From: Photobacterium leiognathi
GTDB taxonomy: Bacteria; Pseudomonadota; Gammaproteobacteria; Enterobacterales; Vibrionaceae
DNA length: 64,000 bases
NCBI RefSeq assembly: GCF_030685535.1
Contig: NZ_CP131599.1
Location: 310,001 to 374,000 of the forward strand
Direction of reading: 5' to 3'
Below, piece after piece: positions 9,629 to 19,601 of the stretch. Under the pieces are notes generated by a model that was not told the origin of the DNA, did not search any database, and saw nothing but the letters and a program-made list of their open reading frames with translations. Both the position numbers and the translations under genes were made by a program. Each line of letters starts with the position of its first letter. The first letter of the stretch is position 1.

Positions 9629-12600
9629 ATGTTGGGAAGGACTCTACTTAAACACCGCCGAATAAGTATTAAATCGATTGTGATTTCTCTTTTTGTTTTG
9701 GTGACCTTAATCACGTCGTCTATCGCGATAGGTCTTCAGTACTATCACAGTAAAGATATGGCGCGAGAGCAAGCTAGAACTAAGTATGAGATGATGGCTG
9801 AATCAGTATCTGATGCAGTGACAGATGTGAGTGATGATGCGATTATCACTGTGAAATATCTATCGCACTTGGGAACCATTCTTCATTCGCCATCAAAAGA
9901 TGTCATATTAAGTATTTTTACGAATGTTTTAAAAGATAATCCTAGCTTTTACAGTGCTTTTATTGGAACAGATAAGAACTATGCATATATTGTCATTAAC
10001 TTGGATTCTATCTCTGATGTTAGACGCAAAAATAATGCATTAAAGCAAGATCGTTGGCTGGTGATAGAGCGTAGTGCTGATTCAGATGGAATTAAACAGT
10101 ACGATTATTTTTATGATGCTGATTTTAACTTAAGAAAAAAAATACAACGTAAAGCTCTTTATGCACCGACATTGCGTTCTTGGTATAAAAATGCGATGCA
10201 AGACTCCGTTTTCCGCAGTGAGCCTTATTTATTCTTACCTGAAGAAGTTACGGGTATTAGTTACTCTACAGTAGTGCCTACTGATAAAGGAAAGGTTGTT
10301 GTCGGTGTCGATTTTAAGCTTTCGCATTTTAATAAACTCTTACAGGAAAATAATGTTAGCGATGGAAGCCACAACTTCCTTTATTTGCCATCAGGGGAGT
10401 TAGTGGCAAGTAGCGAACCTTCTTTTGGTCAATTACCTCTTCCACCCTCTAAGCCTTTAGTATTAACCCCAGAAGAACAGAAATTGATTGATGATACTCG
10501 TATATTACGAGTATCAAATAAAGATAACTGGGCACCAATAGATTTTACCATCTCAGGCCGTCCTGCTGGATTGATCCCCGATTTACTTTATATGGTGAGT
10601 CAATCGACTGGACTTGAGTTTGATTTTTTTAATGGTGTGGGATCAAAAGGCTTACGAAATGCATATAGTAATGGTGTATTAGATATCCTAACTGCTGTAC
10701 CTGATGTTCCAACTAACCAAAATTTGGGCGCTTTTAGTCAACCTTTATTCAAATCCCCCTTTGCGATTGCGGTTGCCGATAATCAGAACTACGAGAGCTT
10801 ACAAGATCTGAATGGTAAACGATTAGCATTACTGAGTAACTGGTCAATTATCTCGCTGATTAAAGAAAAATATCCTCTAATTGATATTGTGACGTACTCA
10901 CATGTTGATCAAGCTTTAAGAGCGGTTAGTAAGGGAGAAGTTGATGCATTTATTGATGCGCAAGCAGTGCTAAGTTATGTCTCAGAACAGTTTATGATTA
11001 ACGATCTGTCGTATCATGCTTTAAATATTGAGAATGACTTAACCTTATCATTAGTATTACCACCTGAGAAAAAAGCGCTTTTAAATATTATTAATCGTGC
11101 CATTGCATCATTAACGCCTCTGCAGAAACAATATTTGCAACAGAAATGGTTAGGCACTAATGCGGAAGTGAATCGTACTGGTGTTGTTCCTTATGTAGAG
11201 TTAATCGACTTTGCTGCTGATGAGGCATATCAGAATCAACTGATTGAGATGAATAGTGATGATGATGACTTTTTTTATTATGTACGCGATGTTCGACGTG
11301 GTGGACATGATCAAATCTTTTTCGCTTCGATAGTACCTAAATCATCGGTTTACGCCGCCAGTGAAGAAAAAATTCGCACATCTATTTATGGTTCGGCTCT
11401 GTTATTGCTCGTATTACTGCCATTAGCAGGACTCTGTGCTAAACCGATCGTTAGACCTATATTGCAGCTTCGAGAAGAAAATAAAAAAGTGAAGCAGCAT
11501 CGATATGATGATGTTTCTGTGATTCCAAGTCGTATTAAAGAAATTCATGAGCTTTCAGCATCGACTTATAAGGTTGCGGAGTCACTTAAAGAGCATGAAA
11601 AACGGCAGGAAGAATTTGTAGAGTCATTCATTCAACTTATTGCTCAAGCTATCGATGATAAATCGCCTTATACCGCAGGGCATTGTAACCGCGTACCTGA
11701 GATTGCATTGATGTTTGCAGATGAAGTGGAGAAATCACAGCAAGGGCAATTTGCAGAATTTCGTTTTAATAATGATGCCGAGCGTCGAGAGTTTAGGATC
11801 GCGGCATGGCTTCATGATTGCGGCAAAATCACCACACCTGAACATATCGTTGATAAGGGCACCAAGCTTGAGGCCAATTACAACCGTATCCATGAAGTGA
11901 GAATGCGTTTTGAAGTGCTATGGCGAGATGCAGAAGTGGATTATTACCAGCACATTATTGATAATCCTGAAGATCAGAAGCAAGCGATTGAAACTTTGAA
12001 TGAAACTCAAAAGCAGCTTCAGGAAGATTTTGCGTTCATAGCCAATGCCAATGTTGGTGGTGAGTTCATGAGTGATGATCATATTGCACGTATTCGTGAA
12101 ATTGCCGATAAAACATGGTTGCGTCATTTTGATGATCATTTAGGTCTATCGCCATTAGAAGAGCTTAAAGCATCGGCGAAATCTGAAACCTTGCCTGTTG
12201 AAGAGCATTTATTGTCGGATAAGCCAGAGCACCGTATTGAACGTATTAATGAGCTCCATTTTGATCCGGCATTTGGTATCAAAGTGCAAGTGCCAGAACT
12301 TCAGTACAATTTGGGTGAGATTTATAACCTGACCATTAAGCGAGGCACATTAACCCCTGAAGATCGCTTTAAGATCAATGAACATATGATCAGTACGATT
12401 AAGATGTTGGAAAGCTTGCCATTCCCGGATGATTTAGCCCGAGTACCGCGTTATGCCTCGACACACCATGAGACGATGAAAGGAACAGGTTATCCTCGTC
12501 GATTATCTGCTGAGGATTTAAGTATTCCTGAACGTATATTGGTGATTGCTGATATCTTTGAAGCACTAACAGCGGCAGATCGCCCATACAAGAAAGCCAA

Positions 12601-12796
12601 GCCGTTAAGTCTCGCGATTGATATCTTGCATAAAATGGCGCTGGATGAACACATTGATATGGAATTGTTTAAGCTGTTTTTATCAAGTGGTGTCTATAAG
12701 CAATACGCTGAGAAGTACTTACCAGCAAAGCAGATTGATAAGGTAGATATTGCTAAGTATCTCACTCCTCAAAATAAAGAAGCATCATCAGTATAA
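9629..12796 (+). CDS. Membrane sensor with SBP domain and HD-GYP phosphodiesterase
   Basis: This 1055-residue protein probably senses a periplasmic ligand and degrades cyclic di-GMP. The order is: a TM helix at about 17-38, a dCache-like periplasmic region to about 275, a solute-binding-protein family 3 domain at about 285-510, a further periplasmic segment, a second TM at about 586-605, a HAMP-like linker, and a C-terminal HD-GYP domain. The HD motif is LHDCGK near residue 728. The later signature HHETMKGTGYPRR is near 948-958, then the ADIFEALTAADRPY helix. About 225 residues lie between HD and GYP, far more than usual, so the domain carries a large insertion. It is a single-gene unit with a strong terminator. 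Confidence 0.85.
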   Translation: MLGRTLLKHRRISIKSIVISLFVLVTLITSSIAIGLQYYHSKDMAREQARTKYEMMAESVSDAVTDVSDDAIITVKYLSHLGTILHSPSKDVILSIFTNVLKDNPSFYSAFIGTDKNYAYIVINLDSISDVRRKNNALKQDRWLVIERSADSDGIKQYDYFYDADFNLRKKIQRKALYAPTLRSWYKNAMQDSVFRSEPYLFLPEEVTGISYSTVVPTDKGKVVVGVDFKLSHFNKLLQENNVSDGSHNFLYLPSGELVASSEPSFGQLPLPPSKPLVLTPEEQKLIDDTRILRVSNKDNWAPIDFTISGRPAGLIPDLLYMVSQSTGLEFDFFNGVGSKGLRNAYSNGVLDILTAVPDVPTNQNLGAFSQPLFKSPFAIAVADNQNYESLQDLNGKRLALLSNWSIISLIKEKYPLIDIVTYSHVDQALRAVSKGEVDAFIDAQAVLSYVSEQFMINDLSYHALNIENDLTLSLVLPPEKKALLNIINRAIASLTPLQKQYLQQKWLGTNAEVNRTGVVPYVELIDFAADEAYQNQLIEMNSDDDDFFYYVRDVRRGGHDQIFFASIVPKSSVYAASEEKIRTSIYGSALLLLVLLPLAGLCAKPIVRPILQLREENKKVKQHRYDDVSVIPSRIKEIHELSASTYKVAESLKEHEKRQEEFVESFIQLIAQAIDDKSPYTAGHCNRVPEIALMFADEVEKSQQGQFAEFRFNNDAERREFRIAAWLHDCGKITTPEHIVDKGTKLEANYNRIHEVRMRFEVLWRDAEVDYYQHIIDNPEDQKQAIETLNETQKQLQEDFAFIANANVGGEFMSDDHIARIREIADKTWLRHFDDHLGLSPLEELKASAKSETLPVEEHLLSDKPEHRIERINELHFDPAFGIKVQVPELQYNLGEIYNLTIKRGTLTPEDRFKINEHMISTIKMLESLPFPDDLARVPRYASTHHETMKGTGYPRRLSAEDLSIPERILVIADIFEALTAADRPYKKAKPLSLAIDILHKMALDEHIDMELFKLFLSSGVYKQYAEKYLPAKQIDKVDIAKYLTPQNKEASSV

Positions 12797-12802
12797 TTTC
12801 TC

Positions 12803-12836
12803 ATAAGCTCGCAATAACATTGCGAGCTTATTTTTA
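12803..12836 (+). terminator. Intrinsic terminator after the HD-GYP gene
   Basis: A perfect 12-bp stem (ATAAGCTCGCAA with TTGCGAGCTTAT) and a 5-base loop are followed by TTTT. It begins 7 bases after the stop. Confidence 0.92.
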
Positions 12837-13215
12837 ACACTACATTTACTTATGTAATATTTGAGCAAATGCCTATTTTTTGTGTGATGTGGCGCAATAA
12901 AATAGAAGTGAGTGTTTTAAAATATAAAAGTTAGTTTTTATTTTTGATACTTATCTGTGGTTGCAATTTAAATATAGGGGATTAGATTTTAACACGTAAT
13001 AGAAATAACCACTTTAACTGTATGATAATTATATTATTAATAATCATAACCACTCTTTAATTAGTCATAATTATATATATTCTTTTTTATATGTTTTGAT
13101 TCATTGAACAGCTAATTAAAAATATCTTTTATATTTTTACTCCGGTCTGTGTTTATATAGCCGCACCTTTAATACTTATATTGGTCGACAGACTATAAGC
13201 ATTGTTGATTTTAAC
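12837..13215. other. AT-rich intergenic region before the MFS gene
   Basis: No ORF is convincing here. An imperfect inverted repeat, ATGAT at 13022 and ATCAT ending at 13047 around an AT core, resembles a regulator site (Fur-like at best). A weak GTCTGT/ACAGAC pair flanks 13144-13194. Both are weak signals. Confidence 0.3.
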
Positions 13216-14685
13216 ATGAATCAAAATTTAGATATTCAATGTCAAAAGACTATCCAAAACTATATTGATGACACTTCATTAAGGAAAGAAGTGTCAAGCC
13301 GCTTTTTCTTATCAATGACAAAGGTTCAATGGCGAATTTGGTTGTTGGCAACGTTTGGAAAGTTTTTTGAAGGAATGATTGTGTTCATGATGGGGCTAAC
13401 GTTACCCCTGATCACACTACAGTTTCATTTAACGGAATTTCAAAAAGGTACATTAAGCTCTTCAATACTTTTTGGTATTTTAATTGGTGCTAGTGCGCTG
13501 GGTGGATTGTCGGATCTATATGGTCGCAAGAAGATGTTCATTGTTGAGATGGCATTACTCTCGCTCTGCTTGGTTGGCATGGCATCTAGCCAGTCTTATG
13601 CCATGATTTTATTGTTTAACTTTGGTATAGGTTTGGCGTTAGGGTGTGATTACCCAACCGCACACTTGATGATATCGGAGAGCATTCCGACTAAAAACCG
13701 AGGCAAACTGGTACTCGGCGCATTTGCGTTTCAATCTATTGGTGTGCTGATGGGCATACTAACAGGTATCGTGGTGTTGAGTTATGTTGATGATATTAAT
13801 GCTTGGCGTTTAATGTATATTTTGGCATTGGTGCCCTCTTTAGCGATCACTGTTGCACGTTTCTTTATTCCAGAAAGTGCGCACTGGTTAATGTCGAAAA
13901 GACGTGAAAAAGAGGCTGAAAAGTCTCTCAAGCGTTTGTTAAATCGAGATCCTAAATCAGTGATGCCGTTGTCACCAGTGCGATATCTCGAAGAAGAGGA
14001 AGCACATACTTGGCTTGGCGGTTATAAGAAACTGTTTAAAGAAAAGTACCGTGCAAAAACGATCTTAGCTTCTGTTCCTTGGTTTATTCAGGACTTAGGC
14101 ACGTATGGTATCGGTATTTTTACCCCGGTAATTTTAGCCTCAGTTTTGGATCCGCATGTCGCAGTAGCGGGTCAAGATGCACTACACAGCACGATTGCTC
14201 ATATTATTTATTCGGCAAAAGGGACGGCGTTAATTGATTCATTACTGATTGTTGGTGTGATTTGCGCCATCATTTACTCTGAATCCATTGGTCGTATGAA
14301 GCTGCAAATCTACGGTTTTATTGGCTGTGCGGTAGGTTTAGCCTTTGCTGCGGTATCGATTAAGTTGCAGGGTGACTATCAATTATATGTGTTGTTCTTA
14401 GGTTTTATGCTGTTTAACTTTATGAACAACTTAGGTCCGAATGCACAGACTTATTTGATTTCAGGTGAAGTATTCCCCGTTAAAATTCGTGCGAAAGGGG
14501 CTGGTTTTGCAGCATCTATTGCTAAGTTAGGTGCAATTTTAACCGCCTTTTTATTCCCGATCTTAATGCATGAAATCGGCGTATTTAACTTACTGTTGAG
14601 CTTAGTGGTGACATCAGTACTCGGTGCTTGGGTAACATACAAATACCGTTTTGAAACATCAGGTAAGAATATTGAGAATATTTAA
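13216..14685 (+). CDS. MFS metabolite transporter
   Basis: A 489-residue protein with about 12 membrane segments and a hydrophilic N-terminus of about 40 residues. It carries the MFS loop motif GGLSDLYGRKK after TM2. The segment YPTAHLMISESIPTKNRGK resembles the sugar-porter and metabolite:H+ symporter branch. The central loop is long and charged, as in that branch. It stands alone between two terminators, with a long AT-rich upstream region. The ribosome binding site before the ATG is weak. The substrate cannot be told from the sequence. Sugar acids or aromatic acids are typical for relatives. Confidence 0.8.
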   Translation: MNQNLDIQCQKTIQNYIDDTSLRKEVSSRFFLSMTKVQWRIWLLATFGKFFEGMIVFMMGLTLPLITLQFHLTEFQKGTLSSSILFGILIGASALGGLSDLYGRKKMFIVEMALLSLCLVGMASSQSYAMILLFNFGIGLALGCDYPTAHLMISESIPTKNRGKLVLGAFAFQSIGVLMGILTGIVVLSYVDDINAWRLMYILALVPSLAITVARFFIPESAHWLMSKRREKEAEKSLKRLLNRDPKSVMPLSPVRYLEEEEAHTWLGGYKKLFKEKYRAKTILASVPWFIQDLGTYGIGIFTPVILASVLDPHVAVAGQDALHSTIAHIIYSAKGTALIDSLLIVGVICAIIYSESIGRMKLQIYGFIGCAVGLAFAAVSIKLQGDYQLYVLFLGFMLFNFMNNLGPNAQTYLISGEVFPVKIRAKGAGFAASIAKLGAILTAFLFPILMHEIGVFNLLLSLVVTSVLGAWVTYKYRFETSGKNIENI

Positions 14686-14727
14686 TTCGTTTCTTAACGA
14701 GTAAGAATATTGAAAATATAACTATTG

Positions 14728-14767
14728 AAAAAAGAGCGTAAGTATTTCACTTACGCTCTTTTTTTAT
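14728..14767 (+). terminator. Intrinsic terminator after the MFS gene
   Basis: A long perfect stem (core AAAGAGCGTAAGT with ACTTACGCTCTTT) has a 5-base loop and is followed by a run of T. The A-rich 5' side makes it potentially bidirectional. Confidence 0.93.
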
Positions 14768-15002
14768 TTCTAGAAAATCCATTTGAACATTGTATAATAT
14801 ATTTAGTACTGGAAAATTGGCACGAAATTTATTGTATTTCAACTATTCAGTTTGTTATTTAAATAAACAAAATTTATATTTTCTTTATATCACTGACTTC
14901 AATTATTACCCTTTCTTTATATTTGCCTTGTTACCCTGCGTGCTTCCTATTTCTTACGAGGTACTGTGCCACCCAATAATGGGATGTACATAAAAATTAG
15001 TA
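14768..15002. other. Leader region of kup
   Basis: About 235 AT-rich bases lie between the terminator and kup. A frame opening with TTG at 14790 gives 67 residues of low-complexity aromatic sequence with no ribosome binding site and is not believed. TACGAGGTACTGTGCCAC near 14956 could form a small hairpin. No riboswitch was recognised. Confidence 0.3.
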
Positions 15003-16865
15003 ATGCAAAATCAAAAGCAGTCTTTATTGGTACTCACGTGCCTGTCTATTGGGATTGTGTATGGTGATATTGGAACCAGCCCACTGTATGCCTTCAAAGC
15101 AATGTTTGAAGGGCCACACTCAATAGCCATTAACCAAGCGAACGTTTTTGGCATTCTTTCACTCGTTTTCTGGACCTTTATTATTACGGTCTCCATAAAG
15201 TACTTAGCGTTAGTAACACGGGCTTCCAATAAAGGGGAAGGTGGGGTACTGACACTGACATCATTAGCGCATAACGTTGCTCCGCTTCACTTGAAGAAAG
15301 GCATTTTATTTTTGGGCATGTTGGCGGCAGGTTTCTTCTTTGGTGAAGCCATTATTACGCCAGCGATGTCGGTGCTATCTGCGGTTGAAGGGATCACGGT
15401 GATTAATAGTCGCTTTGAGCCGATGATCTTACCGATTGCAGTCACTATTATCTGCGGCTTATTTGCGATTCAAAAATACGGCTCAGGCAAAATAGGACGC
15501 TTATTTGCGCCTGTGATGTTGCTGTGGTTTGCCACCATTGGCTTATTGGGGGTGTTGAGCATTATTAAAAACCCCACCGTGCTGTATGCGCTCAATCCTC
15601 AATATGCCTTCACCTTTATTATCAATCACGGTGCCGCGACCTTGTTTACCTTAGGTGTGGTGGTATTAGCTGTGACCAGTGTTGAAGCTTTGTATGCTGA
15701 TATGGGGCATTTCGGGATCAAGCCGATTCGCTTGGCATGGTTCTTTATTGTGATGCCGTGTTTGGTGCTCAATTATTATGGGCAAGGTGCGCTGGTGTTG
15801 TCACAAACTGGTGATATTGATAACCCATTCTTTATGTTAGCACCTGAGATGTTACGTCTGCCGTTAGTGATTTTAGCGACGTTTGCCACCATTATTGCTT
15901 CACAAGCTGTGATTTCAGGGATTTTCTCATTGACTCGCCAAGCGGTGAATTTGGGCTTTTTACCACCAGTACAAATTCATCACACCTCGCATCAATCGCA
16001 AGGTCAGATCTATGTGCCATTGGCTAACTTTTTATTGTTTGTGTTGGTTATTACCGTGGTGATCACCTTTGGTAGCTCGGCACGATTAGCGGCAGCGTAT
16101 GGGATAGCTGTAACGGCAACCATGTTGATTTCATCACTGTTTATTATCGTGGTGGCGCGTTATTTGTGGCAATGGAAGCTAGTTGTTGTGATCCAATATG
16201 CGGTTTTGATGCTGCTTTATGATTCATTGCTGTTTATCTCAACATCGTTGAAGTTTTCTGATGGTGGTTGGCTACCCTTAACCATAGGCACGATTGTGTT
16301 TCTATTAATGGTGACTTGGTATTTAGAACGAGAGCGAATTAGTCAATTAACCAAACAGCCATTATCTGTTGAGGCGATGGTTAACGAGCTTGAGCAAAAA
16401 GATTGGCCGAGAGCATCAGGCACTGCGGTGTATTTAACTCGTAATGAAGATCATGTGCCTGCATCGCTGGTCAATAACTTGAAATACAACGAAACCTTGC
16501 ATGAGCGTAATGTGTTGTTGACGTTTAAGTACCCTGAACAGCCAAGAGTGCATCCGTTAAAACGTTTGGAAGTACGGCAGATCTCTCCCTCGTTTTGGCA
16601 GATGATCGCTTATGTTGGGTACCAAGAATCACTGGATATTGATCAAATATTCACAGCCTGTAACTGCAAAGGATTTACGTTACATGAAGTTGATACGGTG
16701 TTCTTCATGTCGTCTGAACGAATGAAATTAAAACCTAGTACAGTGTGGCATGATTTAAAGGCTCGACTGTTTATATTGTTAAGTCGCAATGCGCTGCGTA
16801 CCTCTGAGCGATTGCATGTACCGCAAGATCGTTTGATTGAGATTGGGGTGCACATGGAGATTTGA
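15003..16865 (+). CDS. kup: Kup low-affinity potassium transporter
   Basis: Kup imports K+ together with protons and is important at low pH or low potassium. The 620-residue protein has the expected length and a membrane part of about 12 segments, followed by a cytoplasmic C-terminal part of about 190 residues. The N-terminal signature GIVYGDIGTSPLYAFKAMF is clear. The segments SNKGEGGVL and FFGEAIITPAMSVLSAVEG also match the family. A hairpin follows the gene. A KdpD-like kinase and KdpE-like regulator come next on the same strand, which may tie its control to K+ or turgor sensing. Confidence 0.95.
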   Translation: MQNQKQSLLVLTCLSIGIVYGDIGTSPLYAFKAMFEGPHSIAINQANVFGILSLVFWTFIITVSIKYLALVTRASNKGEGGVLTLTSLAHNVAPLHLKKGILFLGMLAAGFFFGEAIITPAMSVLSAVEGITVINSRFEPMILPIAVTIICGLFAIQKYGSGKIGRLFAPVMLLWFATIGLLGVLSIIKNPTVLYALNPQYAFTFIINHGAATLFTLGVVVLAVTSVEALYADMGHFGIKPIRLAWFFIVMPCLVLNYYGQGALVLSQTGDIDNPFFMLAPEMLRLPLVILATFATIIASQAVISGIFSLTRQAVNLGFLPPVQIHHTSHQSQGQIYVPLANFLLFVLVITVVITFGSSARLAAAYGIAVTATMLISSLFIIVVARYLWQWKLVVVIQYAVLMLLYDSLLFISTSLKFSDGGWLPLTIGTIVFLLMVTWYLERERISQLTKQPLSVEAMVNELEQKDWPRASGTAVYLTRNEDHVPASLVNNLKYNETLHERNVLLTFKYPEQPRVHPLKRLEVRQISPSFWQMIAYVGYQESLDIDQIFTACNCKGFTLHEVDTVFFMSSERMKLKPSTVWHDLKARLFILLSRNALRTSERLHVPQDRLIEIGVHMEI

Positions 16866-16905
16866 TCTTGCGTTAATCTTAAGCTCTGCATCTAAGCGAC
16901 AAATC

Positions 16906-16958
16906 AAAAGGGCTTTGCTGTTTTCCTTATATTGAGGATAACAGTAGAAGCTCTTTTT
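16906..16958 (+). terminator. Imperfect terminator-like hairpin after kup
   Basis: A bulged stem pairs AGGGCTT with AAGCTCT, then CTGTTTTCCT with AGGATAACAG, and is followed by TTTTTCC. It may separate kup from the kinase gene or act as a partial stop. Confidence 0.6.
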
Positions 16959-17022
16959 CCTTTATCGAGGTATACCTAAAGCGTATTATCTCGGTTTGGT
17001 TGCAATACAAATAGCGAACCCC

Positions 17023-18489
17023 ATGTTTAGCCGTATAAATTGGAATGATCTGAATAAAACTGCTGTCTTGCTGGTGCTTTATATCTTCGTCACTTACCTT
17101 GGAGTAACGTTTCGTGATGTGATCATTGAAACAGATACAGCCATGTTGTTGTTGTTACTCAATATTGTCAGTGGTTTTTGGCTAAGACAAAAGTTAGCGT
17201 ATGTGATCACCGCGATCAGTATTGTGGCATTTCACTTTTTTGTCTTACCGGAGCATAACTCATTCAAATTTCAAAATTATCAGCACATCATTACCTTTAC
17301 AGTGATGGCATTCAGCGGTGTGTTCGCCGTCAAAATCACTCAATCGCAGCAGCGTGAAATCAATAAAAATAAGCAGTTAAAATCTGAGTTAAAAAGTAAT
17401 TACGAATTAGCCTCTGAGCTGGCGTCGCTCAATGAAAGCCAAGCCATTGCTCAATCAGCCATTGCCCATTTAGAACGTCATGGGCAGTTTAAAGCTCAGA
17501 TCTGGTTGTTCTCGCCTCAACTCTTTTGCTTAGCCTCTCATCATGGTTTGCAAGCTGACGACTTTTATTCTGCTGTTGATCATTTCAAACAAACTGGGCA
17601 ATCGTTGAGTCAAATGTTATCGAACAAAGTGACCTTGCATTCGTTAAATGGTGAGTCAGGCTTGTTCGGTGTATTGGTTATCGAAACCGAGCAAGGGCAG
17701 TTGTTTAATCCGATTCTGACAACGCTGCTCAGTTTGTCATTAGCGCGTTCAGAAGCGAATAACGCATTAACTCAAGTTAAAGAAGCTAATCAATTAGAGC
17801 AAATGCGAAACACCTTATTAGCGGCTGTTTCTCATGATTTAAAAACCCCATTAGGCTCCATTATTGGTACTGCCACGACGTTGAGCGATCCTAATATTTG
17901 TTTGCCTGCGGATACCCAAAAGGAGCTGTTGCAGTCGATTGCAGAAGAAGGTTATAGCTTAAATCGCAGCCTAACGAAGTTATTAGATATTAGTCGGTAT
18001 AGTATTAAAACCTTGGTTCCGAAGCGTGATTGGGTAGAACCTGAAGAGATCATCGGCAGTGCGACTAAACGGGTAGAGCAGTTGGTGAAGTTTCATCCGA
18101 TCAAGTTAACTGGGGAGACCATGTTGGTTTCACTTGATTACGCCTTGATTGAACAGATCATGGCAAACCTTATTGAAAACGCCGCCAAATATAGTCCGAT
18201 TGGAGCGGCTATTGATATCTCAACAGGGTATCACGACGGTTGTTTTCTATTTGATATTGCTGATCGAGGTTGTGGCGTAGCCCCTGAAGATACTCAACGT
18301 ATTTTTGAACGTTTTTATCGCTCAGAGCACACCAAAGTAAAAGGAACAGGATTAGGGTTGGGCATTTGTAAGTTGATCGTATCAGCCCATAACGGCACGA
18401 TTAACGTTACCTCTCGTGCTGGTGGTGGTAGTATTTTTAGTGTTGCCATTCCTTGCGATAAATATGATTTAGCAGACATTTATGAATAG
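17023..18489 (+). CDS. KdpD-like sensor histidine kinase without the N-terminal Kdp domain
   Basis: This kinase of about 488 residues contains the DUF4118 four-helix membrane domain of KdpD (about residues 12-95), a GAF-like linker, and a HisKA domain with phospho-acceptor histidine in SHDLKTP near residue 271. A HATPase domain follows, with NLIENAAKYSP (N box) and GTGLGLGICK (G2 box). Full-length KdpD has a further KdpD/Usp region of roughly 370 residues before the membrane part, which is absent here. A TTG start at 16996 is possible. The ATG at 17023 is a guess, because neither has a good ribosome binding site. The last 8 bases overlap the response regulator gene. No kdpFABC genes are in the window. 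Confidence 0.85.
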   Translation: MFSRINWNDLNKTAVLLVLYIFVTYLGVTFRDVIIETDTAMLLLLLNIVSGFWLRQKLAYVITAISIVAFHFFVLPEHNSFKFQNYQHIITFTVMAFSGVFAVKITQSQQREINKNKQLKSELKSNYELASELASLNESQAIAQSAIAHLERHGQFKAQIWLFSPQLFCLASHHGLQADDFYSAVDHFKQTGQSLSQMLSNKVTLHSLNGESGLFGVLVIETEQGQLFNPILTTLLSLSLARSEANNALTQVKEANQLEQMRNTLLAAVSHDLKTPLGSIIGTATTLSDPNICLPADTQKELLQSIAEEGYSLNRSLTKLLDISRYSIKTLVPKRDWVEPEEIIGSATKRVEQLVKFHPIKLTGETMLVSLDYALIEQIMANLIENAAKYSPIGAAIDISTGYHDGCFLFDIADRGCGVAPEDTQRIFERFYRSEHTKVKGTGLGLGICKLIVSAHNGTINVTSRAGGGSIFSVAIPCDKYDLADIYE

Positions 18490-19177
18490 TGATATCAAGA
18501 TATTAGTCATTGAAGATGAAGCGCCCATTCGTCGCTTTTTAGATATTCTTACTACAGGGCATGGTTATAGTGTCAAAACTGTTGAGACAGCCCAAGAAGG
18601 GTTAAAGCAAATAGTTAGCTGGTCGCCACATCTGGTGCTACTGGATTTGGGCTTACCGGATGCTGATGGGTTAGATTTCACTAAAGAGTTAAGAATATGG
18701 ACAGAGACGCCGATCATTGTGATTTCTGCCCGTGACAAAGAAGCGGATAAAGTCCAAGCATTAGATGCAGGGGCGAATGATTATTTAACTAAACCCTTTG
18801 GTAGTGAAGAGTTACTGGCACGTATTCGTGTGGCGTTGCGTTTACATTCCCACAATACCGCAAATGATGTGGTCAAATATCGTTTTGGTGACGTGGTATT
18901 AGATTTAGCCATGCAAACCGTGACTCATCATGGTGAAAGCATCAAGCTAACGCCTAAAGAATATAAGATCCTTACTCTACTGGCGAAGAACATGGGCAAG
19001 GTTTTAACACATAAGCAGATCTTAAAAGAAGTGTGGGGTGGTAACTATACCGAGCATGCACATTATGTGCGTATTCACATAGCCCAGCTTCGCCACAAAA
19101 TTGAATCTTCACCAGCACAACCTAAATACATTATTACCGAAAATGGGGTCGGATATCGGCTAATTGCTGATGATTAA
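18482..19177 (+). CDS. KdpE-like OmpR-family response regulator
   Basis: A 231-residue two-domain regulator. The receiver domain (residues about 5-120) has the acidic pair EDE near 11-13, phospho-acceptor D55 in LVLLDLGLPDADG and the lysine in LTKPF. The C-terminal winged helix (about 130-228) has LTPKEYKILTLLA and the HYVRIHIAQLRHKIE recognition region typical of OmpR/KdpE. Translation is coupled to the upstream KdpD-like kinase by an 8-base overlap. The most likely role is control of K+ or osmotic genes, possibly the adjacent kup. That target is inferred from position only. Confidence 0.88.
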   Translation: MNSDIKILVIEDEAPIRRFLDILTTGHGYSVKTVETAQEGLKQIVSWSPHLVLLDLGLPDADGLDFTKELRIWTETPIIVISARDKEADKVQALDAGANDYLTKPFGSEELLARIRVALRLHSHNTANDVVKYRFGDVVLDLAMQTVTHHGESIKLTPKEYKILTLLAKNMGKVLTHKQILKEVWGGNYTEHAHYVRIHIAQLRHKIESSPAQPKYIITENGVGYRLIADD

Positions 19178-19302
19178 AGCCAGTTAAAACAAAGAGAACG
19201 TAGCATCTTTATAAAAAATTTATACTGTACCTAGCATTTCTTACATAAACCTTAGAACAAACTTTATACCATCTCATAAGGTTATAGTTATGAGGATGTT
19301 AT

Positions 19303-19590
19303 ATGTTATTTGGTATTGAAATGTTGCTGGCAGTAGTCTTTTTTATTGTGATGGTCACACGTAATGGTTATTTAAAACCAACTTGGCAGCAGTTGGTGAC
19401 ACTGGGTCTGCAGATTGCGTCTGTGTGGTGTTTGATCCACTTATTTATCTCCCATGTTTATCCTGAGTTTGTTTTTGCAAAAGACGTGATTAGCGTGTTT
19501 TTCTCAGCGGTTTTTGTTTTCGCAGCACTGAAAGATCGTTATGAGTCTGATGTGTACCGTAGTCACCATCAACAAACTGCGACGAAATAA
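19303..19590 (+). CDS. Small membrane protein of unknown function
   Basis: A 95-residue protein with three hydrophobic stretches (about residues 2-18, 29-48 and 56-74) and a charged C-terminus. A GAGGATGTTAT ribosome binding region precedes the ATG. It is 11 bases upstream of tatE on the same strand and probably in the same transcript. The family was not recognised. It lies 125 bases after the KdpE-like gene, and no terminator was seen between them. Confidence 0.75.
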   Translation: MLFGIEMLLAVVFFIVMVTRNGYLKPTWQQLVTLGLQIASVWCLIHLFISHVYPEFVFAKDVISVFFSAVFVFAALKDRYESDVYRSHHQQTATK

Positions 19591-19601
19591 AGGGGCATAT
19601 C

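Noticed and set aside
13022..13047. Fur box before the MFS transporter
   Set aside because: The inverted repeat is too AT-biased and too far from the consensus to call a Fur site. It is kept only as a note in the intergenic entry.
14790..14993. 67-codon frame before kup
   Set aside because: It opens with TTG, has no ribosome binding site and encodes low-complexity aromatic sequence. It is more likely the kup leader.
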